Origin: Vibrio nigripulchritudo ATCC 27043
GTDB lineage: Bacteria; Pseudomonadota; Gammaproteobacteria; Enterobacterales; Vibrionaceae
Assembly: GCF_000222685.1 (NCBI RefSeq)
Contig: NZ_AFWJ01000057.1
Location: 1-64,000, forward strand
Reading direction: 5' to 3'
DNA: 64,000 nucleotides
Positions 8,370 through 18,199 of this stretch are shown here, piece after piece (the stretch's first letter is position 1; each line of letters starts with the position of its first letter). The position numbers and the translations under genes were made by a program. The notes under the pieces are model-generated. The model was not told the origin of the DNA. It saw only the letters and a program-made list of their open reading frames with translations, and made no database searches.

Positions 8370-8473
8370 AATTTCTCAGGACTGGTTCCTCATTGGTGTG
8401 AAATCAAAGCACAAGCGGATAAGATTGGTGTAGAGTCCGAATCTTGCTCGACTTTTCATCTGATGAGGATCTT

Positions 8474-9019
8474 ATGAGACTGTTTTTTTCTTCAGACTTA
8501 CACGGCTGTGCGCATGCGACGAAGAAAGTGATTGAGGCTTTCCAACAATCGGGATGCGAACACTTTCTATTGCTTGGCGATACCCTAAATCACGGACCAC
8601 GAAATCCGGTTCCTGATGGCTATAACCCGCCAGAAGTGGCTGCAATGTTGAACGAGTTATCCGATAGAATCATTGCTGTCCGTGGCAATTGTGACAGTGA
8701 AGTGGATCAAATGCTTCTCAACTTTCCAACACTGTCTGATTACACATGGGTATTGCTAGAAAACGGCAGACGTCTCTTTTTAACCCACGGCCACATCTAC
8801 AATTCAAACAAGCGCCCTAACCTAAAGGCGGGGGATGTTATATGTCACGGACATACTCATATTCCTGTCGCAGGTGAAGTAGACGGCGTGTTCATCTTTA
8901 ATCCTGGAAGCACCACATTCCCAAGAGACGGGTATCAAGCCAGCTATGGGCTTTATGAAAATGGGCGATTTGTCGTTCAGAGTTTTTCCGGGGAGGTTAT
9001 TGTCGCGGGGGAGATGTAA
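8474..9019 (+). CDS. yfcE: Metallophosphodiesterase YfcE
   Basis: 181 residues from the ATG at 8474, preceded by TGAGGAT; an upstream in-frame ATG at 8444 lacks a ribosome site and would add ten residues not seen in the family. All calcineurin-type metal motifs are present: DLHG (8-11), LGD, GNCD (about 74-77), THGH and CHGHTH. E. coli YfcE is a Mn2+-dependent phosphodiesterase with a broad in vitro range; the natural substrate is unknown. Single gene. Confidence 0.9.
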   Translation: MRLFFSSDLHGCAHATKKVIEAFQQSGCEHFLLLGDTLNHGPRNPVPDGYNPPEVAAMLNELSDRIIAVRGNCDSEVDQMLLNFPTLSDYTWVLLENGRRLFLTHGHIYNSNKRPNLKAGDVICHGHTHIPVAGEVDGVFIFNPGSTTFPRDGYQASYGLYENGRFVVQSFSGEVIVAGEM

Positions 9020-9074
9020 GCCCAGCACTCATATAAATTGAGAGCCAGGCTTTATCAATTCAACAGACTTTAGG

Positions 9075-9353
9075 TTACTTAGAATCCGAATGACCCAGAT
9101 CTCGCTCTGGGTCAATCACATCACGAACCTTCTGCTTGAGCACTTTTGCTTCCGGGAACCCGCCATCGCGTTTTCTCTCCCAGATTAATGCACCATTACA
9201 GTGTATTTCGAAACGTCCACCAGTATCAGGGTGCAAAGACACGGTTTCAATTTCTTCGCTGAACGTGTGAAGCAATTCTTGGCTTAGCCAGGCAGAGCGG
9301 AGCATCCAATTGCATTGGCGGCAATAGTAAATATCAATAATGGCTTTTTCCAT
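9075..9353 (-). CDS. SelT/SelW/SelH (Rdx) family thioredoxin-like protein
   Basis: 92 residues. The N-terminal strand 'IDIYYCRQC' carries a CxxC pair (Cys11, Cys14) where some relatives have CxxU, so this is the cysteine form. The Rdx signature 'GGRFEIHCNGALIWERK' (in part) and 'GGFPEAK' follow. Presumed cytosolic thiol oxidoreductase of unknown substrate. An AAGAGGG ribosome site precedes the ATG. It starts nine bases after the TauE/SafE gene stop, so the two are one transcript. Confidence 0.88.
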   Translation of the reverse strand: MEKAIIDIYYCRQCNWMLRSAWLSQELLHTFSEEIETVSLHPDTGGRFEIHCNGALIWERKRDGGFPEAKVLKQKVRDVIDPERDLGHSDSK

Positions 9354-9362
9354 AGAACCCTC

Positions 9363-10127
9363 TTACCAGGCAGAATAAATAAGTTTAATGCTCACCATAA
9401 TGGTCAGCACTTCAAAAGCAATTTTTATAACAGAATTTGGTAAACGGTGGGTTGCAATTGCACCAAGCCAGCCACCAAGAAAGGAGCTGACAAGTAGAAT
9501 GGGCACCCAGGTCCAGTGAGGGTCGATGCCGACATTCACTATGGCTATCGCTCCCATGCCGTTCCAGAACAGCCCTACGCAAACCAGAGTAAGTGCAACC
9601 GCCTGTTTGTAACTGAAACCAAACCAGCGAACTAAGAACAGAGTAACAACTAAGCCAGAACCGGCGGTCAGTGAACCATTGAAGATACCAAGAAGAAAAA
9701 GTACAACGCCACCGATAACCCATCCGAGAGGATCTCGGTGGCTGGGGCGTTCCTGCTGTCCTAGCTCTTTTTTGAATCGGGAGTAGATACCCAGAGACAA
9801 GATAATAAAACCAAGTAATAACTCACCAATTTTTCCCGGTAAGATCAATACGACATAAGCCCCTGCAACCACTCCCAAGCAACCAGTGATAATAAGGTAG
9901 ACTGCCAGCTTAAGATCAAACTGTTTGGCACGAAGGTGTGAAATTGCCGCTCCCAGCCCCATAGCGACCGTGGCGATTTTGTGTGTCGCGAGTGCTGTCT
10001 GAAAACTCAGCCCGAGAAAAATAAGCAAAGGGAACTGGAGTAACCCCGCTCCTCCTCCAGCTATAGAAGAGAGGGTGCTTGCGGTTAAGGAACCAATAAA
10101 GAGATAAGTGCTTTGAAGCCAGTCCAT
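9363..10127 (-). CDS. TauE/SafE family sulfite exporter-like permease
   Basis: 254 residues and about eight hydrophobic helices in two related halves, typical of TauE/SafE (old DUF81). Visible family features are 'GGGAGLLQFPLLIFLGL' near residue 24 and 'FNGSLTAGSGLVVTLFLVR' near 150. Family members export sulfite, sulfoacetate or other organosulfur anions; the substrate here is not predictable. Its pairing with an Rdx protein is notable but not a known functional link. It follows toxRS on the same strand beyond a hairpin. Confidence 0.85.
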   Translation of the reverse strand: MDWLQSTYLFIGSLTASTLSSIAGGGAGLLQFPLLIFLGLSFQTALATHKIATVAMGLGAAISHLRAKQFDLKLAVYLIITGCLGVVAGAYVVLILPGKIGELLLGFIILSLGIYSRFKKELGQQERPSHRDPLGWVIGGVVLFLLGIFNGSLTAGSGLVVTLFLVRWFGFSYKQAVALTLVCVGLFWNGMGAIAIVNVGIDPHWTWVPILLVSSFLGGWLGAIATHRLPNSVIKIAFEVLTIMVSIKLIYSAW

Positions 10128-10142
10128 AGTCTTTCTGAAAAG

Positions 10143-10164
10143 AGGGAGGCAATCCTACCTCCCT
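10143..10164 (-). terminator. Hairpin between toxS and the TauE/SafE gene
   Basis: AGGGAGG (10143-10149) and CCTCCCT (10158-10164), 8-base loop, followed on the minus strand by CTTTTC. A weak to moderate terminator for toxRS. Confidence 0.6.
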
Positions 10165-10172
10165 TTGTGTTG

Positions 10173-10715
10173 TTAGTGAGAATACAAAACGGTCGAGCCG
10201 TGATCCAAGCTGGTCATCAACAGCGCTTTTGCATTGATGATTTCAACCCGACGGCTTTGCTGTGCATCCATTTTGAAAATCTGGGTAATGACTTTGAGTT
10301 GCTTGTCGGTAAAGTCTGCTCCCTGATTGGATGAGATATCTTTAAACTCTTTAGGTTCAATCAAAAGGTAGTTATCGCTCAATTCCCAGGCACCGTTTTC
10401 CGATACATTAATGGTCGACGAGGTGTTTTTCTCGTGTGTTCCGGTGTAAAGGTTAATGCGTGATACCCGCAGATAAGTGCCGTTTGGCAGGTACTTTACA
10501 TTCGAATCTATGGTCGCTTTTCTCAAAGGACCAATAACCTCATCCTGCTCAGAATCGGACTCAATGAAAAGACGAGTCACCATACGAGACTGCCACTCGC
10601 GTGAGGTCAGAACATTCTCAACTTTTGCGCTTGTTTGTGTATAGAGCCATGCACTGGCGAGCGCTGACACAACCAGAAAAATTAACGCTCTTTTCAAGTT
10701 TTTCGTCATAGTCAT
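10173..10715 (-). CDS. toxS: Transmembrane regulatory chaperone ToxS
   Basis: 180 residues from the ATG at 10715; a second ATG at 10709 is also possible. A single N-terminal membrane helix (about 9-27) anchors a periplasmic domain with the ToxS hallmarks 'LTSREWQS', 'SNVKYLPNGTYLRVS', 'FKDISSN' and 'KMDAQQSRRVEI'. ToxS binds the periplasmic part of ToxR, stabilises it, and together they form a bile-responsive pair. The start overlaps the toxR stop by one base (TAATG), showing translational coupling. Confidence 0.95.
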   Translation of the reverse strand: MTMTKNLKRALIFLVVSALASAWLYTQTSAKVENVLTSREWQSRMVTRLFIESDSEQDEVIGPLRKATIDSNVKYLPNGTYLRVSRINLYTGTHEKNTSSTINVSENGAWELSDNYLLIEPKEFKDISSNQGADFTDKQLKVITQIFKMDAQQSRRVEIINAKALLMTSLDHGSTVLYSH

Positions 10716-11578
10716 TAGTTACATACCTGTGCAAAGTCTGGTTGAGTTGAGAAGAGCCGCAAAGTCACGTTTTCACTTGAGTAGTGAATAGAGTGGATGT
10801 AATTCAAAATGATCTGTCCGTTTTGACCACCCGTTGCTATCACTTGAACAGGCGCGAGATCGCCTTCATGTTGCGACGCGTAGTGCTCGATACACTTTTC
10901 TATATTCGGCAGAGACTGCTGCATACTAGGGTGGTTTTCAGGCATGCGAACCGGAATTCCAGCGACTTCTGCAATGGTCGTGAATTTGGCCGGTTTTTGC
11001 TGAGAGCCTAAATAGGTTAAGAATGGCAGAGCAAATGCCAGAATGACGGCAAGCCAGACCCATTTGCTGTCTTTTGATGCAGGTTGTACCGGTTCAGATG
11101 GGATGGTGACAGCATCATCTTGAACTGGCGTGGTAACGGCTGAAGAGGACGGCTCTTTTTCTACCAACTCTTTAGTGTCTACAGCGGGTTCTGCTACTTC
11201 AGGAAGGTCGGCAATTTCTTCATTAGAGTTAGGTGTATTGCGTTCAACCGAAGAGATGAGTTGGTACCCACGCTTAGGGACGGTTTTTACAAACTGTGGA
11301 GATTTAGTGGAGTCTTTCAGCATCTTTCTGAGGGTAGAAATAGCCTGAGTCAGACTGGAGTCATCGACCTGAAATCCCTGGTCGCGCCAAACGAATTCGT
11401 GCAACTGCTGGCGGGTGATCACCTCATTTGGGCGTTCCGACAACATAAGCAAAATACGGCTTTCATTACTTCCCAGACGAATAACTTCATTGTCGCTGTG
11501 CTGGTCTACTAACGAGTTGCTGTTAGGATCAAAAATAAACCGTTGCGCGAGAATGAATTTAGTACCGATATTAGTCAT
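10715..11578 (-). CDS. toxR: Membrane-bound transcription activator ToxR
   Basis: 287 residues: an OmpR-type winged helix (about 5-115, 'EVITRQQLHEFVW' and 'LTQAISTLRKML'), a proline/serine/acidic linker (115-170), one membrane helix (173-190) and a periplasmic domain with Cys229 and Cys286, the pair that forms the regulatory disulphide in V. cholerae ToxR. In vibrios it controls the OmpU/OmpT porins and stress tolerance, and virulence genes in some species. No clear ribosome site precedes the ATG. It faces htpG, the usual Vibrio arrangement. Confidence 0.96.
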   Translation of the reverse strand: MTNIGTKFILAQRFIFDPNSNSLVDQHSDNEVIRLGSNESRILLMLSERPNEVITRQQLHEFVWRDQGFQVDDSSLTQAISTLRKMLKDSTKSPQFVKTVPKRGYQLISSVERNTPNSNEEIADLPEVAEPAVDTKELVEKEPSSSAVTTPVQDDAVTIPSEPVQPASKDSKWVWLAVILAFALPFLTYLGSQQKPAKFTTIAEVAGIPVRMPENHPSMQQSLPNIEKCIEHYASQHEGDLAPVQVIATGGQNGQIILNYIHSIHYSSENVTLRLFSTQPDFAQVCN

Positions 11579-11726
11579 TATTGAAGCACTTAGTCTTGAT
11601 TAGAGTTCTGTGAAACCGAAGGTGTGTGAGTGTGATTTAATTCACACTTTATCTTCTTTGAGAATTTTTACGCACCATAGAATAATCAAAAACGATCAAA
11701 AAAACATTGTTTTTATCTCTTTTGAC

Positions 11727-11754
11727 CTTGAATTTACATTTGCCAGCCACATCT
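11727..11754 (+). promoter_or_regulatory. Heat-shock (sigma-32) promoter of htpG
   Basis: CTTGAAT (11727-11733) and CCACATCT (11747-11754) are 13 bases apart; each box has one mismatch to the sigma-32 consensus CTTGAAA / CCCCATNT. The htpG start lies about 90 bases downstream. The rest of the 270-base toxR-htpG gap is AT-rich and presumably holds the toxR promoter. Confidence 0.75.
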
Positions 11755-11848
11755 AACTAGCATCTTGGAATTTAGTTTGAAAACCAACTCTCAAGAAAGT
11801 TCCAGGTTTTCAAATTTGTGCATCTAAATGTCTAGTTTTGGAGTGAAG

Positions 11849-13753
11849 ATGAGCGAGACAATCACAAACAACAAAGAAACTCGAGGCTTTCAATCAGAAG
11901 TAAAACAGTTACTTCATTTGATGATTCATTCTCTATACTCGAATAAAGAAATTTTCCTACGCGAGCTTATTTCTAACGCGTCTGACGCATCAGACAAGCT
12001 CCGTTTTCAAGCGCTATCAAACGCAGACCTGTATCAAGGTGACGCCGACCTAGGTGTTAAGCTGTCGTTTGATGCAGAGGCAAACACCCTAACGATTTCT
12101 GATAACGGTATCGGTATGAGCCGTGATGACGTGATCGAGCATCTGGGTACCATCGCAAAATCCGGTACAGCGGATTTCTTCGCGAAGCTTTCTGAAGATC
12201 AAAGCAAAGACTCGCAGCTTATTGGTCAGTTTGGTGTAGGTTTCTACTCTGCATTCATTGTTGCCGACGCAGTAACAGTGCGTACGCGTGCAGCTGGCCT
12301 GGCAAGCGATGAAGCAGTGCAGTGGCATTCGGCGGGTGAAGGTGAATACACCATTGAGAGCATCACCAAAGAATCGCGTGGTACAGACATCATCCTTCAC
12401 ATGCGTGACGAAGGTAAAGAATTCCTGTCTGAGTACCGTTTGCGTGATGTAATCAGCAAGTATTCTGACCACATTGGTATTCCTGTTTCCATCCTGACCA
12501 AAGTGAAGGATGAAGAGGGCAAAGAAACAGAAGAAACCAAGTGGGAGCAAATCAACAAGGCTCAGGCGCTTTGGACTCGTGGTAAGTCAGACATTTCTGA
12601 AGACGAATACAAAGAATTCTACAAGCACGTAGCAAACGATTTTGCAGATCCACTCACGTGGAGCCACAACAAAGTCGAAGGTAAAAGCGACTACACCAGC
12701 TTGTTGTACATCCCTGCGAAAGCACCTTGGGATATGATGAACCGCGATCACAAGAGTGGTCTGAAGCTGTATGTGCAGCGCGTATTCATCATGGATGACG
12801 CTGAACAGTTTATGCCAAGCTACCTGCGTTTTGTTCGCGGTTTGATAGATTCCAACGACCTGCCTCTGAACGTTTCTCGTGAAATTCTTCAGGATAACAA
12901 GGTGACTCAGTCACTTCGTAGTGCCTGTACTAAGCGTGTGCTTGGTATGCTTGAGAAAATGGCGAAGAAAGATGAAGAACAATACCTGTCTTTCTGGAAA
13001 GAGTTTGGTCTGGTTCTGAAAGAAGGCCCGGCAGAAGACTTCTCAAACAAAGAGAAAATTGCAGGGCTGATGCGTTTTGCTTCTTCTGAAGTTGATAACT
13101 CTGAGCAAACTGTTTCTCTTGCGTCTTACGTAGAGCGCATGAAAGAAGGTCAGGACAAGATTTACTACCTGACAGCCGACAGCTACGCCGCAGCGAAGAA
13201 CAGCCCGCACCTTGAGCAGTTCAAGTCGAAAGGCATTGAAGTTGTTCTGATGTTTGACCGCATTGATGAGTGGCTAATGAACTACCTGACCGAGTTCGAT
13301 GGCAAGCAGTTCCAGTCAATCACTAAAGCGGGTCTGGATCTGAGCAAGTTTGAAGACGAAGCAGAAAAAGAGAAGCAGAAAGAAACCGAAGAAGAGTTCA
13401 AATCGGTGGTTGAGCGCACGCAAACTTACTTGGGAGACCGAGTGAAAGAGGTTCGCACAACCTTCAAACTGGCGTCTACCCCTGCAGTTGTTGTGACTGA
13501 TGACTTTGAAATGGGTACGCAAATGGCGAAGCTTCTGGAAGCAGCTGGTCAGGCTGTTCCTGAGGTGAAGTACATTTTTGAACTGAACCCAGAACACGAC
13601 ATGGTCAAGCGTATGGCGGATGAAGCCGACGAAGAAATCTTTGGTCGCTGGGTTGAAGTATTACTTGGTCAGGCAATGTTGGCAGAACGCGGTGCGCTGG
13701 AAGATCCAACGCAGTACGTTGGTGCGGTCAACCAGCTTTTGACTAAGGTGTAA
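11849..13753 (+). CDS. htpG: Hsp90-family chaperone HtpG
   Basis: 634 residues from the ATG at 11849, chosen because GGAGTGAAG immediately precedes it; an earlier in-frame ATG at 11828 lacks this. The GHKL ATPase domain shows '[11 protein letters not shown]', 'ISDNGIGM' and '[11 protein letters not shown]'; the middle and C-terminal dimerisation domains are intact. Cytosolic ATP-dependent chaperone acting with DnaK. The sigma-32-type promoter upstream agrees with heat-shock control. Confidence 0.97.
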   Translation: MSETITNNKETRGFQSEVKQLLHLMIHSLYSNKEIFLRELISNASDASDKLRFQALSNADLYQGDADLGVKLSFDAEANTLTISDNGIGMSRDDVIEHLGTIAKSGTADFFAKLSEDQSKDSQLIGQFGVGFYSAFIVADAVTVRTRAAGLASDEAVQWHSAGEGEYTIESITKESRGTDIILHMRDEGKEFLSEYRLRDVISKYSDHIGIPVSILTKVKDEEGKETEETKWEQINKAQALWTRGKSDISEDEYKEFYKHVANDFADPLTWSHNKVEGKSDYTSLLYIPAKAPWDMMNRDHKSGLKLYVQRVFIMDDAEQFMPSYLRFVRGLIDSNDLPLNVSREILQDNKVTQSLRSACTKRVLGMLEKMAKKDEEQYLSFWKEFGLVLKEGPAEDFSNKEKIAGLMRFASSEVDNSEQTVSLASYVERMKEGQDKIYYLTADSYAAAKNSPHLEQFKSKGIEVVLMFDRIDEWLMNYLTEFDGKQFQSITKAGLDLSKFEDEAEKEKQKETEEEFKSVVERTQTYLGDRVKEVRTTFKLASTPAVVVTDDFEMGTQMAKLLEAAGQAVPEVKYIFELNPEHDMVKRMADEADEEIFGRWVEVLLGQAMLAERGALEDPTQYVGAVNQLLTKV

Positions 13754-13787
13754 TAGGCGAATCGAATTCCCTAGGTAACACTGTATC

Positions 13788-13812
13788 AAGCCCCACTTTT
13801 AGAGTGGGGCTT
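13788..13812 (+). terminator. Hairpin downstream of htpG
   Basis: Arms AAGCCCCACT (13788-13797) and AGTGGGGCTT (13803-13812), 5-base loop, then ATTATT. A strong stem with a weak T tail. Confidence 0.7.
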
Positions 13813-13964
13813 ATTACCTTAGCGACGTATCTTATGCGGAGTAGGTGTCAGGTTACTTGGAGATAATGGTCACTTTTTGAGTAGCCAAACTGGCAAGGGT
13901 CGAAAATAGTCATTTATATATGGTATATTCACGCCCGATTTCATTGGGGCTCAGCGCCTCGTAA

Positions 13965-14681
<717 letters not shown>

Positions 14682-14713
14682 TCAGACAATCTTTTTAATG
14701 ATTTGATATAGTT

Positions 14714-14739
14714 AAAGCGGTCTTAAAGACCGCTTTTTT
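14714..14739 (+). terminator. Rho-independent terminator of adk
   Basis: Arms AAAGCGGTCT and AGACCGCTTT (14714-14736), 3-base loop, followed by a run of T. Confidence 0.9.
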
Positions 14740-14882
14740 CGTTTTTGAAGACTTTTTGGAAACACAGATATTTGAACAAACTTTTCCAATTTGAAATGAA
14801 TCCAAATGGTAAAAGAGTTCGTAAATATCTAGACTGTTGATTTGGGTCAACAGACCTGAAATAACCCCTTGAGATAGAAAGG

Positions 14883-14937
14883 GTATACCCAAGTGTCCTT
14901 AGTGCGTTTCTCCTCAGAGAAGGTTACTTGGATATAC
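14883..14937. repeat. Dispersed-type inverted repeat upstream of hemH
   Basis: GTATACCCAAGT (14883-14894) and ACTTGGATATAC (14926-14937) match as inverted arms at 11 of 12 positions. This looks like a Vibrio intergenic palindrome and ends 24 bases before hemH. The rest of the 280-base adk-hemH gap holds the adk terminator and no other clear signal. Confidence 0.55.
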
Positions 14938-14961
14938 GTTTCAATCTGAAATTGGATAAAT

Positions 14962-15927
14962 ATGGAAAATATGCCAAAACAAGGCATTTTGTTGGCTAAC
15001 CTGGGTACCCCTGACGAGCCAACCGCGCCTGCTGTCAAAAGATTTCTCGCTCAGTTCCTGATGGATAAACGTGTCGTTGATTTGACTCGTTGGTTATGGT
15101 GCCCGTTATTGCACGGCATTATTTTACCGACCCGTTCTCCAAGAGTTGCCAAGCTCTACAAGACAGTATGGATGGATGATGGCTCTCCTTTGATGGTCTA
15201 TTCCAAACTTCAGGCTCAGGCATTAAAAGAGTTGCTGGATGTGCCTGTAGAGCTGGGGATGACCTACGGTAACCCGAGCCTACAATCCGGGATTGAACGT
15301 TTAATGGAGCAGGGCTGTAAAGAAATCATTGTTTTGCCTCTGTTCCCTCAATATTCGTCAACAACAACCGCGGCTGTGTCGGATGGCTTAACCGATGCCT
15401 TCAAAAAAATGCCAGAGATACCGGGTTACACAGTTATCCGCGACTACCATGACCACCCGATGTACATCAAAGCACTGGCAGACAGCGTCCGTGCTCATTG
15501 GGAAAAGCACGGGCAATCAGAGTATTTGTTGTGCTCTTACCATGGTATACCTAAGCGTTATGCCGATAACGGAGACATTTATCCTCAGCACTGTGAGGTT
15601 ACAACTCGATTACTTGCCCAAGAGCTAGAACTTGATGAGAAGCAGATTGGTATGACTTATCAGTCACGATTCGGCAGAGAAGAATGGCTGCAACCCTATA
15701 CCGACGAAACCATGGAAGCGCTGCCTTCTCGTGGAACCAAAAAGCTTCAAGTAATTACGCCTGCATTTTCAGTCGATTGCCTGGAAACGCTTGAAGAAAT
15801 AGCCGAGGAAAACAAGGAAATATTTATGGAGGCTGGTGGAGAAGATTACCAGTACATTCCTTGTCTTAATGCAGGCCCTAGTCATATCGAGATGATGAAA
15901 GCAGTGATAAATCCGTATCTACGCTAG
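14962..15927 (+). CDS. hemH: Ferrochelatase
   Basis: 321 residues. Inserts Fe2+ into protoporphyrin IX, the last step of haem synthesis, at the membrane face. The N-terminal '[14 protein letters not shown]', '[13 protein letters not shown]', the catalytic histidine in '[10 protein letters not shown]' and the acidic '[14 protein letters not shown]' are all present. The ribosome site is weak (TGGAT close to the ATG). A shared terminator separates it from the convergent peptide transporter. Confidence 0.96.
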   Translation: MENMPKQGILLANLGTPDEPTAPAVKRFLAQFLMDKRVVDLTRWLWCPLLHGIILPTRSPRVAKLYKTVWMDDGSPLMVYSKLQAQALKELLDVPVELGMTYGNPSLQSGIERLMEQGCKEIIVLPLFPQYSSTTTAAVSDGLTDAFKKMPEIPGYTVIRDYHDHPMYIKALADSVRAHWEKHGQSEYLLCSYHGIPKRYADNGDIYPQHCEVTTRLLAQELELDEKQIGMTYQSRFGREEWLQPYTDETMEALPSRGTKKLQVITPAFSVDCLETLEEIAEENKEIFMEAGGEDYQYIPCLNAGPSHIEMMKAVINPYLR

Positions 15928-15947
15928 AGATTGACTATAGATCGAAA

Positions 15948-15971
15948 GAAGGCTGCCAAATGGCAGCCTTC
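15948..15971. terminator. Bidirectional terminator between hemH and the POT transporter
   Basis: GAAGGCTGCCA (15948-15958) and TGGCAGCCTTC (15961-15971) around two bases, with a T-rich stretch on the plus side. The two genes converge here. Confidence 0.85.
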
Positions 15972-15976
15972 AGTTT

Positions 15977-17368
15977 TTATGTTTCGTTCAATGCCAAAGA
16001 GGCGTGTTCATCTTCGTCTTCAAGCTCGGGTTTGTCTTCCGCACCATGCATCCAGATTATCAACTGATTGGAACATAAAATCAGCAGCAAACCAGAAAGA
16101 GTTGCAGTTACCGCGATGCCTCCGAAAATGGCTAAAGCACCAAAGTCGCCGACGTGAGAACCTATGTAACCCGCAACATAGTTAGCAATGGCGTTGAATC
16201 CGAACCAGACTCCCATCATCAAAGACGCTAACCGTAGAGGAGCGAGTTTAGTTACCATCGATAACCCGATTGGCGAAAGACAAAGCTCTCCCAGTGTATG
16301 GAAGAAAAACGCACCGATAAGCCAAAGCATTGAAGTTTTGGCTGACGGATCTCCACCTTGCTCAAGCGCTGCTCCCACCATGCAAAGAAAACCGAGCGCA
16401 AGAAAGAAAAGCGCCAGCGCAAACTTTATCGGTGAGTTGGGCTCGTTCTTTCCCATTCTGATCCACAGCGCCGCCAACATAGGGGCAAGAGTAATAATGA
16501 AGAAAGGATTGAGCGACTGGAACCAGGCGGCAGGAACTTCAAATCCGCCGACCATTCTGTCGGTGTATTGCTGGGAGTAGACATTCATCAAACCACCAGC
16601 CTGCTCAAATCCTGCCCAAAATACCACTACAAACAGCCCCATCACCATAATCACTTTCATGCGATCTTTTTCTTCTTTGGTTAATGGTTGTCTGGACTGA
16701 GTTGCCGCGGCGTGTTTCTTTGCAGCAGGCTCTATGCCAATATTACCGAGCCAGCGGTGAGCAAACCCCATCTGCAGTAACAGGCTAATAACCATGCCGA
16801 TACCGGCAGCTAAAAAGCCTGCTTTCCAACCGTATGTACCTGTAACTGAACCAGATACTAAACCTGCCAGAAGACCGCCGATATTGATGCCCATATAGAA
16901 AATTGTGAAAGCGCCGTCACGTCGGTTATCACCTTCCTGATACAGGTCACCTACCATGGTTGAGATATTGGGTTTGAATAGCCCATTACCTGCGATGATT
17001 AAAGCGAGACCCAAATATAAAGCATGAGTTTCAGAAAGCAGCAGGGCATTGTCAGGAAGCGCTAATGCAAATTGCCCCAGCGCCATCAAAACGCCGCCCA
17101 TTAACAGTGAACGGCGTTGGCCCAGATAGTTGTCTGCAAGCCATCCTCCAATAAGAGGGGTAATGTAAACCAACCCCGTATATGCGCCGTAGAGTTGCAA
17201 GGCTTGCTGATTCGTCCAGCCAAGCCCGCCATTTATAGTGGTATCGGTGAGAAAAAGTACCAGAATGGCGCGCATCGCATAGTAGGAGAAGCGTTCCCAC
17301 AATTCGGTACTGAAAAGAAGGAACAACCCTTTTGGGTGCCCCATAAATTCGGAATGTTGTTTTTGCAT
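15977..17368 (-). CDS. POT-family peptide:H+ symporter
   Basis: 463 residues and about 12-14 membrane helices. The proton-coupling ExxER motif is in 'ELWERFSYY' (22-30) and the PTR2 signature in 'FYMGINIGGLLAG'. Imports di- and tripeptides with protons across the inner membrane. It resembles DtpA/DtpB-type proteins, but which paralogue cannot be decided. The C-terminal tail is acidic (EDKPELEDEDEH). The ribosome site is weak. The 297-base gap to rfaH (17369-17665) holds the two divergent promoters and no gene I can support. Confidence 0.9.
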   Translation of the reverse strand: MQKQHSEFMGHPKGLFLLFSTELWERFSYYAMRAILVLFLTDTTINGGLGWTNQQALQLYGAYTGLVYITPLIGGWLADNYLGQRRSLLMGGVLMALGQFALALPDNALLLSETHALYLGLALIIAGNGLFKPNISTMVGDLYQEGDNRRDGAFTIFYMGINIGGLLAGLVSGSVTGTYGWKAGFLAAGIGMVISLLLQMGFAHRWLGNIGIEPAAKKHAAATQSRQPLTKEEKDRMKVIMVMGLFVVVFWAGFEQAGGLMNVYSQQYTDRMVGGFEVPAAWFQSLNPFFIITLAPMLAALWIRMGKNEPNSPIKFALALFFLALGFLCMVGAALEQGGDPSAKTSMLWLIGAFFFHTLGELCLSPIGLSMVTKLAPLRLASLMMGVWFGFNAIANYVAGYIGSHVGDFGALAIFGGIAVTATLSGLLLILCSNQLIIWMHGAEDKPELEDEDEHASLALNET

Positions 17369-17608
17369 TGTCTGTTCTTATTTGAAGTCTGTTGGAATCG
17401 AAAGAACAAAAATGAAAGGCAAGATGATCCTGCGATCTTGCTGCTGACATCCTGACCTAATAGAAGGAAAGAAACGGATGAGCGACGGTTATCATTGATC
17501 GTCCATGACGATAAGCGTTATCAGGCTTGTCTTGTTACCAAAATCTTCACCAATATACGCCTGAATGAAAGCCACGGTTTGCTGTAATCTTTGTTTGCAT
17601 TATTGCAT

Positions 17609-17636
17609 TTAGACTAGTTAATGAAGATGGTATTAT
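17609..17636 (+). promoter_or_regulatory. Possible rfaH promoter
   Basis: TTAGAC (17609-17614) and TATTAT (17631-17636), 16-base spacing, with a TGG just before the -10 box. Thirty bases precede the rfaH ATG. Confidence 0.4.
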
Positions 17637-17665
17637 GGGCTAAAAATTAAGACCGATATTGAGCA

Positions 17666-18163
17666 ATGAAACGTTGGTATCTTTTATATTGCAAGCGTGG
17701 TGAACAGGCTCGGGCAAAGTTGAATCTCGAGAATCAGGGTGTGGAATGTTATTACCCTGAGGTGGAAGTCGAAAAAGTGCTTCGCAACAAGAAACAGACA
17801 GTAAAAGAGCCGTTGTTTCCGTGTTATGTGTTTATTCGCTTCGACTACGAAGCCGGACCGAGCTTTACAACCGTGCGCTCTACTCGTGGGGTTGTGGACT
17901 TTATCCGATGTGGGGCACACCCACATGAGCTGCAAGGGGACTTGATATACGAGCTAAAACTTCTTGAAAAAGAAGATGAAACCGTCATTAAGATGTCTGA
18001 ACCAGAAAAAGGTCAGACGGTACAAATTGAAGAAGGGCAGTTTGCTGGTATCACGGCGATTTATCAGGAACCCGATGGCGATAAACGCTCGTTCTTACTG
18101 GTTGAAATGATAAATAAGCCCGTCAAGGTCAGCGTTGACAACTCTTCTCTCTCCTGGGAATAA
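17666..18163 (+). CDS. rfaH: Transcription antiterminator RfaH
   Basis: 165 residues: an NGN domain (1-100, 'KRWYLLYCKRGEQARA', 'PLFPCYVFIRFD') and a C-terminal KOW-type domain (about 112-162) that in RfaH refolds between helical and beta forms. It is recruited by ops elements in the leaders of long envelope operons and reduces Rho-dependent termination. No ops target was seen in this window. The shared hairpin behind it also ends asnB. Confidence 0.95.
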   Translation: MKRWYLLYCKRGEQARAKLNLENQGVECYYPEVEVEKVLRNKKQTVKEPLFPCYVFIRFDYEAGPSFTTVRSTRGVVDFIRCGAHPHELQGDLIYELKLLEKEDETVIKMSEPEKGQTVQIEEGQFAGITAIYQEPDGDKRSFLLVEMINKPVKVSVDNSSLSWE

Positions 18164-18165
18164 AC

Positions 18166-18190
18166 GAAAGGCGCTTAATTAGCGCCTTTC
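18166..18190. terminator. Bidirectional terminator between rfaH and asnB
   Basis: GAAAGGCGCT (18166-18175) and AGCGCCTTTC (18181-18190), 5-base loop, T-rich beyond. Confidence 0.85.
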
Positions 18191-18199
18191 TCTTTTGGT

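Noticed and set aside
12089-12550. 153-codon open frame opposite htpG
   Set aside because: Antisense to the conserved ATPase domain of htpG with no family resemblance.
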